The notes: a model not told the origin generated them from the sequence alone. A stretch of 64,000 nucleotides of DNA from VRUE01 sp963701265 (GCA_963701265.1 OY969581.1:2170001-2234000), one strand, 5' to 3'; counted from the stretch's first letter, positions 1 to 7,707 are shown. Numbers and translations are program-made.

Positions 1-436
1 CGGCGACGTTGTCGTAGACCGACATCGTCGGGAAGGGGTTGGGCTGCTGGAAGACCATGCCGACGAGACGGCGCACCTGCACGGGGTCAACTCTGGAGCC
101 ATAAATATCCTGGCCATCGAGCGTGATCTCACCCTCGACCCGCGCCCCAACGGTCAGCTCGTGCATGCGGTTGAGCGAGCGCAGGAAGGTCGTCTTGCCA
201 CAGCCCGAGGAGCCGATCAGCGCCGTCACCTTGTTCGGCTCGACCGTCATCGTCACGTTTTCGACAGCGTGGAAATCGCCGTAGAAGAGGTTTACCCCCT
301 TCGCCTCGAGCGTCTTTGCGGGTCGGCCCTGTATGGCGGCCGGCGTCCCCGGGGTCGTCTGCGTGCCTGCGATTGAGGACTTCATCTCGGCTTTGCCGAC
401 CTCGGTCTCGGATCGGGTTGCGCCCGCTGCTCCCAT
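1..436 (-). CDS. pstB: PstB, phosphate ABC transporter ATPase (3' part beyond window)
   Basis: Cytoplasmic ATPase that powers the high-affinity phosphate importer. Only the first 145 codons are visible; the C-terminal half, with signature motif and Walker B, lies off the left edge. A Walker A loop GSSGCGKTT is seen near residues 75-83 and the Q-loop VFQQPNPFP, characteristic of PstB, near residue 130. The first 40 or so residues are a low-complexity extension before the ABC fold. The ATG at 436 is preceded by a good ribosome site (AAGGAG about 9 nt upstream), which sets the start. It follows pstA by 24 nt and is the last visible gene of the pstS-C-A-B operon; phoU would be a natural next gene but is outside the window. 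Confidence 0.95.
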   Translation of the reverse strand, partial: MGAAGATRSETEVGKAEMKSSIAGTQTTPGTPAAIQGRPAKTLEAKGVNLFYGDFHAVENVTMTVEPNKVTALIGSSGCGKTTFLRSLNRMHELTVGARVEGEITLDGQDIYGSRVDPVQVRRLVGMVFQQPNPFPTMSVYDNVA

Positions 437-460
437 TGGTCGTGCTCTCCTTCCATCCAC

Positions 461-1492
461 TTAGCGGATCTCGGTTCTGTACCGGCGGTAGATCAGGCGA
501 GCCACGAGGTTGAGGACCATGACGATAACTATCAGGGTCAGCGCGGCTGCCCAGGCCCTGTCATAGGAGGCCTGCTTGAAGACGCCGGGCGTGCGGTACT
601 CGCTGTAGGCGTAGACCGCGAGGTTCTGCATGCGGCCGGAGAAGGGGTTGCTGTTGATCGAGTCGACCACGCCGGTAGTGACCAGCAGCGGCGCCGTCTC
701 GCCGATGATCCGCGCCACGGCGATCATCATGCCGGTGATCAGGCCGGCGAAGGCGGTCGGCAGCACGACCTTGACGATCGTCCGCCACTTCGGCGTGCCC
801 AGGGCATAGGACGCTTCGCGCAGGTGGTTGGGGACGATCTTCAGCACCTCCTCGGAGGTGCGGATCACGATCGGGATCATCAGCACCGCGAGCGCAATCG
901 AGCCCATCACCCCGAGCCGGATTCCGGGGCCGAGGATCAGGGCAAAGAGGGCGTAGGCGAAGAGGCCGGCGACGATCGAGGGAATGCCGGTCATCACGTC
1001 GACGAAGAAGGTCAGCGCCCGCCCCAGCCTGCCCCCGCCGTACTCGGTCAGGTAGATCGCCGCCATCAGCCCGATCGGGATCGAGATCAGGGCGGCAACG
1101 CCCGTGATTACCAGGGTGCCGACCAGCGCGTGGGCGGCGCCGCCTCCGCCGATATGGCCGCGCGCCGACTCGGTGAGGAATTCGAGGCTGAGCCCGGGAA
1201 TGCCGCGCTTGGCGACCTCGAAGACCAGCGAAAGCAGCGGGATCAGGGCGAGCCCGAAGGCGGCGACGATGATCAGCGTGACGAGCCGGTCCTTGGCCCG
1301 GCGCGGTCCCTCGACCCGGCGCGACCAGGTGTAGGTGACGATCGCGGCGACGAAGACGGTGAACACAAGCAGCAGAGCGACGCTGAAGGCACCGGCGGCA
1401 AGCAGCAGCCCCGCCGCGAGCAGCGCCGAAGCGGCAACTGCGCCGTAGGAAGCCCAGCTGGGCAGAACGCCGGTGTCGAGGGTGGCGTTCAC
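461..1492 (-). CDS. pstA: PstA, phosphate ABC transporter permease
   Basis: Inner-membrane permease subunit that pairs with PstC to form the phosphate channel. The 343-residue product has two hydrophobic helices in its first 60 residues, then a further six-helix MetI-like domain. The region around residues 125-260 carries the family segments LTEYGGG and EASYALGTPKWRTI, the latter being the coupling loop that contacts PstB. The start is GTG and overlaps the pstC stop by four bases (GTGA), implying translational coupling. The protein is longer than E. coli PstA (296 residues) because of the N-terminal hydrophobic hairpin. Confidence 0.95.
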   Translation of the reverse strand: MNATLDTGVLPSWASYGAVAASALLAAGLLLAAGAFSVALLLVFTVFVAAIVTYTWSRRVEGPRRAKDRLVTLIIVAAFGLALIPLLSLVFEVAKRGIPGLSLEFLTESARGHIGGGGAAHALVGTLVITGVAALISIPIGLMAAIYLTEYGGGRLGRALTFFVDVMTGIPSIVAGLFAYALFALILGPGIRLGVMGSIALAVLMIPIVIRTSEEVLKIVPNHLREASYALGTPKWRTIVKVVLPTAFAGLITGMMIAVARIIGETAPLLVTTGVVDSINSNPFSGRMQNLAVYAYSEYRTPGVFKQASYDRAWAAALTLIVIVMVLNLVARLIYRRYRTEIR

Positions 1493-2445
1493 TGGATGTT
1501 CTGGCGGGCGATGATCGCCCGCGCGGCCAGGTTGGTCACCAGGGTGATGGCAAAGAGGACGAGGCCGGAGGCGATCAGCGTGTTGATCGCGAGGCCGGTC
1601 GATTCGGGGAAGTCGAGGGCGATGTTGGCGGCGATCGTCGAGGGGTTCGCCTGGCTGATCAGGTTGAAGCTGACGATGCCGGAGACCGAGAGGATGATCG
1701 TCACCGCCATCGTCTCGCCCAGCGCCCGCCCCAAGCCGAGCATCGCGCCGCTGATGATCGACGACTTGCCGAAGGGCAGGACGGTCATCCGGATCATCTC
1801 CCAGCGCGTCGCGCCAAGCGCCAGGGCGCCTTCCTGCAGCTTGCGCGGCGTCTGCGAGAAGACCTCGCGGGCGACGGCGGAGACGATCGGCAGGATCATC
1901 ACGGTCAGGACCAGGCCGGCGACCAGCATCGTGCGCCCGGTCACCGAGGCGGGCCCCGCGAAGAAGGGGATGAAGCCGAGCTTCTGTTCAAGCCATTCCA
2001 TCGGCCCGACCGCGGCGGGGCCGAGCACGAAGATGCCCCAGAGGCCGTAGACGATGCTCGGTATGGCGGCGAGCAGGTCGACCATGTAGCCGAGTGGCAG
2101 CAACAGCCGGCGCGGTGCGACGTGGCTGATGAAGAGCGCCACAGCGACGGCGAGTGGGACGGCGAGAAAGACCGCGATCGTGGCTGCCAGCACGGTGCCG
2201 AAGGCGAGCGGCGCGATGTAGTCGATCAGGCTCTTGCCCCCCGGCAGTTCCGAGGAGCTGGCGGTTACCGCCGGCGCCGCCTGGATCAGCAGAAAGGCCG
2301 CAACCCCGGCAAGCAGGGCGAGGATCGTGATCGCCGCGGCGACGGAGAGGTTGGAGAAGATCCGGTCGCCCCAGCGCCGCCGCCCTCCTGAGGCGGCGGC
2401 GAGGAGCTGACCGGCATTGGTCGTGGTGTCGGCGTGCGCCTCCAC
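1489..2445 (-). CDS. pstC: PstC, phosphate ABC transporter permease
   Basis: Membrane permease partner of PstA. The 318-residue product has an N-terminal helix near residues 35-55, a periplasmic stretch, and a MetI-like transmembrane domain. It has the PstC hallmarks AAIPSIVYGLWGIFVLGP and a coupling loop EGALALGATRWEMIR near residue 205. The start is GTG. It lies eight bases after the pstS stop codon, so pstS and pstC are co-transcribed. Assignment to PstC rather than PstA rests on gene order and on the YGLWG segment. Confidence 0.95.
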   Translation of the reverse strand: MEAHADTTTNAGQLLAAASGGRRRWGDRIFSNLSVAAAITILALLAGVAAFLLIQAAPAVTASSSELPGGKSLIDYIAPLAFGTVLAATIAVFLAVPLAVAVALFISHVAPRRLLLPLGYMVDLLAAIPSIVYGLWGIFVLGPAAVGPMEWLEQKLGFIPFFAGPASVTGRTMLVAGLVLTVMILPIVSAVAREVFSQTPRKLQEGALALGATRWEMIRMTVLPFGKSSIISGAMLGLGRALGETMAVTIILSVSGIVSFNLISQANPSTIAANIALDFPESTGLAINTLIASGLVLFAITLVTNLAARAIIARQNIQ

Positions 2446-2453
2446 CTACGGGC

Positions 2454-3551
2454 CTAGCCTTCGATCGCTTCGACGGCCGGCGTGATCTTCTTGGTCAATG
2501 CAGCCGACAGCGGGGCGGAGCCGGCGTTTTCAGCGGCGATTTCCTGTCCCTCGCTGCTCACCACGTACTCGAAGAAGCCCTTGACGAGAGCTGCTTCGCT
2601 GGCCGAGTCGTACTGCGTGCAGCCGATCAGGTAGGAGACCAGCACGATCGGGTAGGTGCCCTGCGATTCGGTCTTGCGATCGAGTTCAAAGGGGAACATG
2701 TAGGGGGTCTTGGCCAAGTCCTTGGCCTCGGGCGACTCCTCGAGGATCTTTGCCGCGGCCTCGGGAGTCGGTTCGACGTACTCGTTGCCGACCTTGATCG
2801 TGGCGACGCCGAGTTCACCGGCCTGGCTGGCATCGGCGTAGCCGACCGCGCCGTCGCCGGCGGTCACGGCTTCGACCACACCCGAGGTGCCCTGTGCGGC
2901 CTCGCCACCCTTGACCGGCCAGTCGCCGCTGACTTCGTACGACCAGACGCTCGGGACGACCTGGGAGAGATAGTCGGTGAAGTTCTCGGTCGTGCCCGAC
3001 TCATCCGAGCGGTTGACCGGGGTGATCCGGGTGTCGGGAAGTTCGACGCCGGGGTTGTCCTTGGCGATCGCCGGGTCATCCCAGGTGGTGATTTCCTGGT
3101 TGAAGATCTTCGCCAGCGTTTCCGGGTCGAGCTGCAGCCCTTCAACGCCTTCGAGGTTGTAGATGATCGCGATCGGCGAGACGTAGGCCGGGATCTCGAT
3201 CAGCTTGCCGGGGTTGCAGCGATCGGCGGCTTTTTTCAGTTCGTCTTCTTCTTCTTCGAGCGCGGCGTCGCTGCCGGCGTAGGCAACCCCGCCGGCGATG
3301 AACTGTTCGCGACCGCCCCCCGAGCCGACGGCGTCGTAGGAGACCGTCGCGCCGGAGTTCGCGTTCTCGAATTCGGCAATCCAGGCTTCCTGTGCGGCCT
3401 CCTGAGAGGTGGCGCCGGCGCCGGCGATCTGGCCGGAGAGGTCGCCACCGGAGGAAGCGCTGCTGCTGTCATCGCTGCTGCCGCAGGCAGAAACACCGAT
3501 CGCGAGGACGGCCAGTGAGGCGAAAATGGCCAACCATCTAGGGGGACTCAC
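2454..3551 (-). CDS. pstS: PstS, phosphate-binding lipoprotein
   Basis: Extracellular phosphate-binding lipoprotein that delivers phosphate to PstC/PstA. The 365-residue product begins with a lipoprotein signal: a hydrophobic stretch then GVSAC, with the modified Cys near residue 24, followed by a Ser-rich linker. The mature part has PBP-like motifs: GAGATSQ, ITPVNRSDESGTTENFTDYL (phosphate contacts) and GTSGV. I chose GTG 3551 because an AAGGAG ribosome site sits five bases upstream and the lipoprotein signal begins there; an in-frame start at 3614 would add 21 non-signal residues. A four-unit Pho-type operator lies 85-125 bp upstream. Confidence 0.95.
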   Translation of the reverse strand: MSPPRWLAIFASLAVLAIGVSACGSSDDSSSASSGGDLSGQIAGAGATSQEAAQEAWIAEFENANSGATVSYDAVGSGGGREQFIAGGVAYAGSDAALEEEEDELKKAADRCNPGKLIEIPAYVSPIAIIYNLEGVEGLQLDPETLAKIFNQEITTWDDPAIAKDNPGVELPDTRITPVNRSDESGTTENFTDYLSQVVPSVWSYEVSGDWPVKGGEAAQGTSGVVEAVTAGDGAVGYADASQAGELGVATIKVGNEYVEPTPEAAAKILEESPEAKDLAKTPYMFPFELDRKTESQGTYPIVLVSYLIGCTQYDSASEAALVKGFFEYVVSSEGQEIAAENAGSAPLSAALTKKITPAVEAIEG

Positions 3552-3635
3552 ACAAACTCCTTTTCGTCGTAGGGCACGAGAGCGGGCCTGGTCCGGCCGC
3601 CTTGCCGGCCACACTCTCAGCGCGCCTCCGACAGC

Positions 3636-3675
3636 TTGTTACCTGGCTGTATCGGGATTGTGAAAAAGATGTAAA
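3636..3675 (+). promoter_or_regulatory. Pho-box-like array, four half-sites at 11-bp spacing
   Basis: Four TGT-containing heptamers recur every 11 bp on the plus strand: TTGTTAC (3636), CTGTATC (3647), TTGTGAA (3658) and ATGTAAA (3669). Direct repeats with 11-bp period are the binding layout of PhoB/PhoP-type OmpR regulators. The array lies upstream of pstS, between it and the end of the orphan winged-helix gene. Individual units are degenerate, so the call rests on the regular spacing and on location. Confidence 0.7.
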
Positions 3676-3693
3676 AGACCCCTGCACGTCGCG

Positions 3694-3981
3694 CTAGCCG
3701 TCCGGCGAGAAGCGATAGCCGATGCCGCTGTGGGTATGGATCAGGCGCTGGCCCGGCAGCGCGTCGCCCAGCTTCGAGCGCAGGCGGCTGACGTAGACGT
3801 CGACGGAGCGGTCGTCATGGCGCGGTTCGCGACCCCAGACCTCGGCGTAGAGCTCCTCGCGGGTGAGGATGCGCTGGGGATGCGCAGCCAGCGTGGTCAG
3901 CAGCTGCAGCTCGCGCACGGTCAAGCTGAGCGGGCGGCCGTCGACCAGGGCGGCATGCTCCTCGGGCCGGATCTCCAACAT
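3694..3981 (-). CDS. Orphan OmpR/PhoB-type winged-helix DNA-binding domain
   Basis: A 95-residue protein that consists only of the output (Trans_reg_C) domain of an OmpR/PhoB-type regulator. There is no receiver domain. The recognition-helix region reads DRSVDVYVSRLRSKLG, and the C-terminal hairpin is RLIHTHSGIGYRFSPDG. It resembles the output domain of the response regulator just upstream (same DRSVDV and IHTH-G-GYRF blocks), suggesting a partial duplication. The start is ATG with no clear ribosome site; a box CATCCT lies 8 nt upstream, and a two-unit Pho-type repeat sits about 56 bp upstream. It may bind the same operators as the full regulator without phosphorylation control; that is inference. 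Confidence 0.75.
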   Translation of the reverse strand: MLEIRPEEHAALVDGRPLSLTVRELQLLTTLAAHPQRILTREELYAEVWGREPRHDDRSVDVYVSRLRSKLGDALPGQRLIHTHSGIGYRFSPDG

Positions 3982-4017
3982 GGCTCGCGAGGATGGCCGG
4001 GCGAAGCCGGAGTGCGG

Positions 4018-4818
4018 TTACGCGACCGTAAAGCTGCTGTGAACTACTTGTGAATCCCCGGCCGGCGCATCGATGCCGGCGGCCTTGTCAACCAGCTCAG
4101 GTGCCACGCCACCGACCGCTTCCGGCTCGAAGCGGTAGCCGACACCGAAGTGGGTGTGGATGTAGCGCCAGCCGGGTGAGCGCTTCTCCAGCTTCTGGCG
4201 CAGCTTGCGGATGAAGACGTCGACCGAGCGATCGCCATGGGCCATCGCGTAGCCCCAAACCCGCTGGTAGATCGCCTCGCGCTCGAGAACCTGGCCCTTG
4301 GTGTCGGCGAGCAGCTGCAGCAGCTCGAACTCGCGACGGGTGAGGTCGAGGCTGCCGTCGGCGACGAAAGCCTGGAACTGATCGGCGCGGATCTCGAGCT
4401 CGCCGATGACGAGCGGCCCGGCGTCGACATCGGCGCGACTGCGGCGACGGCGGCGGGAGACAGCTTCGATCCGCGCCATCACCTCCTCGGGGTGGCAGGG
4501 CTTGCCGATCCAATCGTCGACTCCAAATCGCAGGGCCCGTACTCGCTGGGCGACGGTTGAGCGACCCGTGCAGACGACCACGCCGAGGTCGGGCAGCAAC
4601 TCGCAGACCCGGCCCAGGTAGTCCCAGGCTTCGTCACCGAGGACCGCAAGGTCAACCAGCAGGGCGTTCAGTTTCATCGCCACCAGCTCTTCCGGCGGGA
4701 TCGCGCTGTTCAGCACGCGCTGCTGCCAGCCGGCGGCTTCGGTGCGCTTGGAGAGCACCGTGACGAAACCGCTGTCGTCATCGATGACCGCTAGCCGGGT
4801 GGTCTGCTGCGAGGTCAA
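4018..4818 (-). CDS. OmpR/PhoB-family response regulator
   Basis: Two-domain transcription regulator of 266 residues. The receiver domain (residues 8-120) has the acidic triad D13-D15, the phospho-acceptor D56 (LLVDLAVLG), T84 and K106 (IGKP). The winged-helix domain spans about residues 140-235, with DRSVDVFIRKLRQKL and IHTHFGVGYRF. The start is TTG, nine bases below a -10 box TACAAT. No histidine kinase gene is adjacent. Its place next to pstS and the Pho-type repeats makes a phosphate regulator (PhoP/PhoB role) likely. The final 30 residues after the wing are unconserved and contain one of the operator repeats at DNA level. Confidence 0.9.
   Translation of the reverse strand: MTSQQTTRLAVIDDDSGFVTVLSKRTEAAGWQQRVLNSAIPPEELVAMKLNALLVDLAVLGDEAWDYLGRVCELLPDLGVVVCTGRSTVAQRVRALRFGVDDWIGKPCHPEEVMARIEAVSRRRRRSRADVDAGPLVIGELEIRADQFQAFVADGSLDLTRREFELLQLLADTKGQVLEREAIYQRVWGYAMAHGDRSVDVFIRKLRQKLEKRSPGWRYIHTHFGVGYRFEPEAVGGVAPELVDKAAGIDAPAGDSQVVHSSFTVA
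4037..4054 (+). promoter_or_regulatory. Pho-box-like tandem repeat before orphan regulator
   Basis: CTGTGAA (4037) and TTGTGAA (4048) are spaced exactly 11 bp apart. The site overlaps the last codons of the response-regulator gene and lies about 56 bp upstream of the orphan winged-helix gene. The same heptamer pair occurs in the response-regulator promoter. Confidence 0.55.
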
Positions 4819-4827
4819 GGCGTTGGG

Positions 4828-4890
4828 ATTGTATGCGGCAAGGAAGACGGGCGCTGGAACAAAAGCCCTGCTTTCACAGGATTTTCACAG
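4828..4890 (-). promoter_or_regulatory. Response-regulator promoter with exact 11-bp CTGTGAA repeat
   Basis: On the minus strand CTGTGAA occurs twice with a 4-bp spacer (heptamers at 4884-4890 and 4873-4879, 11-bp period), then a -10 hexamer TACAAT at 4833-4828, nine bases before the TTG start. The exact repeat resembles the E. coli Pho box (CTGTCAT repeats) and the mycobacterial PhoP site (TCACAG repeats, read on the other strand). It suggests autoregulation. Confidence 0.65.
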
Positions 4891-5036
4891 CCCAATTGTC
4901 CCAATTTGCGGGGAAGTCGCTCGGCCGGCCCGATCCGAGTTGTTACCGAGCCTTCCCAGGAGATTCTCCGGATGTTCACGGCCAGCCATTGGCCCGGCGC
5001 CAGACTCAAGCCTCACGAGACTCCTCTCTCGTCACC

Positions 5037-5066
5037 GCGAACGGCCCGCTGCCCCGGGCCGTTCGC
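5037..5066 (-). terminator. Stem-loop downstream of uppP
   Basis: A perfect 11-bp GC-rich stem (arms 5037-5047 and 5056-5066) with an 8-nt loop starts 16 bases after the uppP stop. There is no U-tract, so it is a probable terminator or mRNA-end stabiliser rather than a textbook Rho-independent terminator. The rest of 4891-5081 shows nothing else that I can name. Confidence 0.55.
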
Positions 5067-5081
5067 CATTTGTGAGGCCAA

Positions 5082-5897
5082 TCAGCTGATCGCGCCGGTC
5101 GCCGCCAACACCAGCACCAGCGCACCGAGGGCGATCCGGTAGATGACGAAGATCTCCAGGGTGTGGGTGCTGAGGTAGCGCAGCAGCCAGGCGATCGCCA
5201 GGTACCCGGTGACGAAGGCGACCAGCGTGGCGATCACCGTCGCCGCCGCCGACGGACTGCCGTTTTCGCCGACCTTGCGCAGCTCGAAGAGCCCGCTGAG
5301 GACGACTGCCGGCACCGAGAGCAGGAACGAGTAGCGGGCGGCGGCAACGCGGTCGAAGCCGCGGAAGAGGCCGGCCGAGATCGTCGCCCCCGAGCGCGAG
5401 ACGCCGGGGATCAGGGCGAGCGACTGGGCGACGCCGATGAAGAGCCCGTCGCGGCCATTCATCCCATCGAGGTTCCGCTGTCTCGTGCCAACCCGCTCCG
5501 CGGCGACCATGACGAAGGAGAAGAGGATCAGCGCCGATCCGATCAGGTAGAGGCTGCGCGCGCCGGACTCGATCTGGTCCTTGAAGATGAAGCCGAAGAT
5601 CGAGATCGGGATCGTGCCAAGGACGATGAACCAGCCGAGCTTCGCCTCCTGGCTGGCCTGGCGAATCGGCACCCGCAGCTCACCCAGCCAGGCGGCGGCG
5701 ATGCGCCAGAGGTCGGCGCGGAAGTAGATCAGCACCGCAGCCATCGTCCCGAGCTGGATCACGGCGGTGAAGCCGGCTCCGGGGTCTTCCCAGCCGAGCA
5801 GCGCCGGCACGATCCGCAGGTGCCCGCTGGAGGAGATCGGCAGGAACTCGGTCAGCCCTTGGACGAGGCCGAGGACGATGGCTTCGAGGGTGCTCAT
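5082..5897 (-). CDS. uppP: UppP, undecaprenyl-diphosphate phosphatase
   Basis: Integral-membrane phosphatase that regenerates undecaprenyl phosphate, the lipid carrier for peptidoglycan and envelope glycan synthesis; also linked to bacitracin resistance. The 271-residue product shows the family active-site segments GLVQGLTEFLPISSSGHL (about residues 8-25) and GVSRSGATISAGLFRG (about 165), with many membrane helices. The reading frame is open a further 89 codons upstream, but that part is not UppP-like; ATG 5897 begins the conserved sequence MSTLEAIVLG. The gene is single and diverges from a small membrane-protein gene 46 bp away. Confidence 0.95.
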   Translation of the reverse strand: MSTLEAIVLGLVQGLTEFLPISSSGHLRIVPALLGWEDPGAGFTAVIQLGTMAAVLIYFRADLWRIAAAWLGELRVPIRQASQEAKLGWFIVLGTIPISIFGFIFKDQIESGARSLYLIGSALILFSFVMVAAERVGTRQRNLDGMNGRDGLFIGVAQSLALIPGVSRSGATISAGLFRGFDRVAAARYSFLLSVPAVVLSGLFELRKVGENGSPSAAATVIATLVAFVTGYLAIAWLLRYLSTHTLEIFVIYRIALGALVLVLAATGAIS

Positions 5898-5943
5898 CGC
5901 GGCGCATCCTATGGAGCCCGCCCCTTGCGCTAAATTCCCGAGC

Positions 5944-6201
5944 GTGAAGGCTCCCTCGCGCCGAACCAGCATCGCCGCCGCATTCTGCGCCGCGCTGCTC
6001 TCGCTGCTGCTGGCGGCCCCGCTCGCACTTGCCGACAACGGCGTCGGCCTCGCCGGTCCGACCACCGACAAGACGGTGACCTTCTTCTGCTTCGGCGTGA
6101 TCGCCTTCTTCGCGATCCTCGTGATCGTGCTCTCGATCGTCCAGGGTCGGCTCGAGGCGCGCAAAGAACGGCGCCGCCAGGACCTAGAGCGCTACGGCTA
6201 G
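5944..6201 (+). CDS. Small secreted/membrane protein, unknown function
   Basis: An 85-residue protein with a signal-like N-terminus (basic MKAPSRRTS, then an Ala/Leu-rich core ending ALAD), a short extracellular stretch and one strong transmembrane helix (about residues 42-65), then a basic tail LEARKERRRQ. I do not recognise a family. The GTG at 5944 is chosen because a -10 hexamer TAAATT (5931-5936) lies seven bases upstream and no ribosome site is visible, the pattern of a leaderless mRNA. Its end overlaps the convergent HD-domain gene by four bases. Confidence 0.6.
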   Translation: MKAPSRRTSIAAAFCAALLSLLLAAPLALADNGVGLAGPTTDKTVTFFCFGVIAFFAILVIVLSIVQGRLEARKERRRQDLERYG

Positions 6202-7043
6202 TCCAGCCGGAAGCCGCTGAGCAGTCGCTTCTCGGTCTCGCCCTCGATCTCGGCGACGACCTCGACCTTGCCCTCGAGCGGGGTGCCGCGAATCTTCGTC
6301 GCCAATAGGTCGTCGACCTGGAAGATCCCCGCCGAGTTGTTCAGCGCGATCTGAATTCGCACCGGCCGCGTCTCCCCCGCCTCGATCCGCACCTCGTCGA
6401 CCGCCGCGGCGGAGATCGAGTGGATCCCCTCCTGTCCCGCTTCGATCGGGATCCGCGTCCGCCCCTGGGCCATATCCAGCGCATCAGCGACCCGCACCAC
6501 CCCAGCCTCCAGCGTGTAGGGCTCCCCCCTGCGCCGGTGTCCGATGATCGCGTGCAGGATCTCCGAAGCGACGATCGTGCGCTCGGGCTGCTTGTAGGAG
6601 TCCGCCAGCAGGCGCTCGAGCGCCCCGTTGGCCAGAAACAGACTGTAGGCCTCATGGTCCTGCCGGTGGATCGACATGCCGACGTCGTGAAGCAGCGCGC
6701 CCCCGGCGACCACGACCTCCGCGTCCCGGGGTGACATGCCGTGGTCGGCGACGACCGCCGGCTCCACTCCGGCCTTGACCAGCAAGCGCAGCAACCGCAG
6801 GGCGATATTGAGCACGATCTGCATGTGCACCCAGGAGTGGTCCGACATCCCCAACCGCTCGGCGTGCACCTGGGTCATGTACCACCAGGCCCGCACCTGG
6901 TCGTCGCTATTGACGGCGTTCAGGAAGGACTCGAGCTTGCGGTTACCTCGGGTCGGAACCCGGACCTTGGCCTCGGCGATCGCTTCCTTCGGGGGCTTGC
7001 GCTGCGGTCCCTTTGGGTCGGGTGTGGGGACCGCCTCGCTCAT
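6198..7043 (-). CDS. HD-domain phosphohydrolase-like protein
   Basis: A 281-residue cytoplasmic protein of the HD superfamily (metal-dependent phosphohydrolases). Metal-ligand candidates are H in DHSWVHMQ (about residue 77), HD in GALLHDVGMS (about 125), and D in VRVADALDMAQGR (about 190). A C-terminal beta-rich part follows. Substrate unknown. The frame is open much further upstream, but the ATG at 7043 lies seven bases after a -10 box TACGAT, fitting a leaderless start. It is flanked by the Rpf-like gene in the same direction (17 bp apart), which need not share its function. Confidence 0.8.
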   Translation of the reverse strand: MSEAVPTPDPKGPQRKPPKEAIAEAKVRVPTRGNRKLESFLNAVNSDDQVRAWWYMTQVHAERLGMSDHSWVHMQIVLNIALRLLRLLVKAGVEPAVVADHGMSPRDAEVVVAGGALLHDVGMSIHRQDHEAYSLFLANGALERLLADSYKQPERTIVASEILHAIIGHRRRGEPYTLEAGVVRVADALDMAQGRTRIPIEAGQEGIHSISAAAVDEVRIEAGETRPVRIQIALNNSAGIFQVDDLLATKIRGTPLEGKVEVVAEIEGETEKRLLSGFRLD

Positions 7044-7059
7044 GCCCCTGATCGTAGGT

Positions 7060-7551
7060 TCAGCCGCAGACGGGCCAGGGCGACGAACCCGACTGCGCAT
7101 AGAGAAGCGCCGCCCGGTAGTCCTGCTCCTGCTCGGGAGCAGCCGCCGGGTCGCCGGAGCCGCCGACCGATTCCCAGGTGCCGAAATCAAACTGGTACTT
7201 GCCGCGGTAGCTGCCGTCGGAGGAGACCGCAGTCGGATCGCCGCCGGACTCACAGGCACCGATCGCGTCGAGCGTTTCCTGGGAGACGCCGCCGGGAAGG
7301 CTGGCGAAGAGCTCGCGGCGTTCGCGACGGATGCGGTCGCGACGAACCTCTTCAAGGTGGGCGACCGTGACCCGAATGGTCCGGTGGAAGCTCACGGTCG
7401 AACGCCTCAGCACCGAGAGCTTCGCGGGCACCGCATCGGCGACGCCTGTCCGTGGAGACGACCCTCCGCCAGTGCCGGCAGCAAGAGCGGCGGCGGGGAA
7501 AGCGACGCAGAGGATCAGGACGGGAATGAAATATGTGCGTTTTGTGAGCAA
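7060..7551 (-). CDS. Secreted Rpf/transglycosylase-like protein
   Basis: A 163-residue exported protein: signal peptide (residues 1-25, TYFIPVLILCVAFPAAALA), a basic helical linker, and a C-terminal small lysozyme-like domain (about residues 90-163). The domain has the segments LDAIGACESGGDP, with the catalytic Glu position in CESGG, then YRGKYQFDFGTWESVGGSGDPA and a final Cys that could pair with the first. This is the layout of resuscitation-promoting-factor/transglycosylase domains that cleave peptidoglycan. The start is TTG (7551) and lacks a clear ribosome site, so the N-terminus is less certain than the domain. A CRP-type palindrome lies 35-50 bp upstream. Confidence 0.8.
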   Translation of the reverse strand: MLTKRTYFIPVLILCVAFPAAALAAGTGGGSSPRTGVADAVPAKLSVLRRSTVSFHRTIRVTVAHLEEVRRDRIRRERRELFASLPGGVSQETLDAIGACESGGDPTAVSSDGSYRGKYQFDFGTWESVGGSGDPAAAPEQEQDYRAALLYAQSGSSPWPVCG

Positions 7552-7585
7552 GCGGAGGACCGTGCCGGTATTTGCGGCCTCGGAA

Positions 7586-7601
7586 CGTGATCGCGCTCAC
7601 A
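7586..7601 (-). promoter_or_regulatory. CRP-type palindrome upstream of the Rpf-like gene
   Basis: The minus strand reads TGTGA, six bases, TCACG: nearly the full CRP consensus (TGTGA-N6-TCACA). It sits 35 bp upstream of the TTG start of the Rpf-like gene. Mycobacterial CRP is known to regulate rpfA, which makes a regulatory role plausible. The rest of the 156-bp gap (7552-7707) shows no other clear signal. Confidence 0.5.
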
Positions 7602-7707
7602 CTGCTCACATAGTGCGTGCCGTTTGAGACGTAGTCAGGCACGATGTGCGGTCTGCCACTTCGGTCGCTGGACGAGATCGTGCAGCGAAAGGTGAAGCTC
7701 AGTCGGC

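Noticed and set aside
824..2050. Long plus-strand open frame opposite pstA/pstC
   Set aside because: Antisense shadow; its translation is low-complexity (D, R, G, Q rich), while the minus strand encodes clear permeases.
3694..4818. One response-regulator gene broken by frameshift into two ORFs
   Set aside because: The upstream ORF is already complete with its own output domain; the second is an extra copy of that domain, not a missing piece.
7552..7707. Possible c-di-AMP (ydaO-type) riboswitch before the Rpf-like gene
   Set aside because: Such elements precede many actinobacterial rpf genes, but I could not find the conserved ydaO core in this 156-bp gap.
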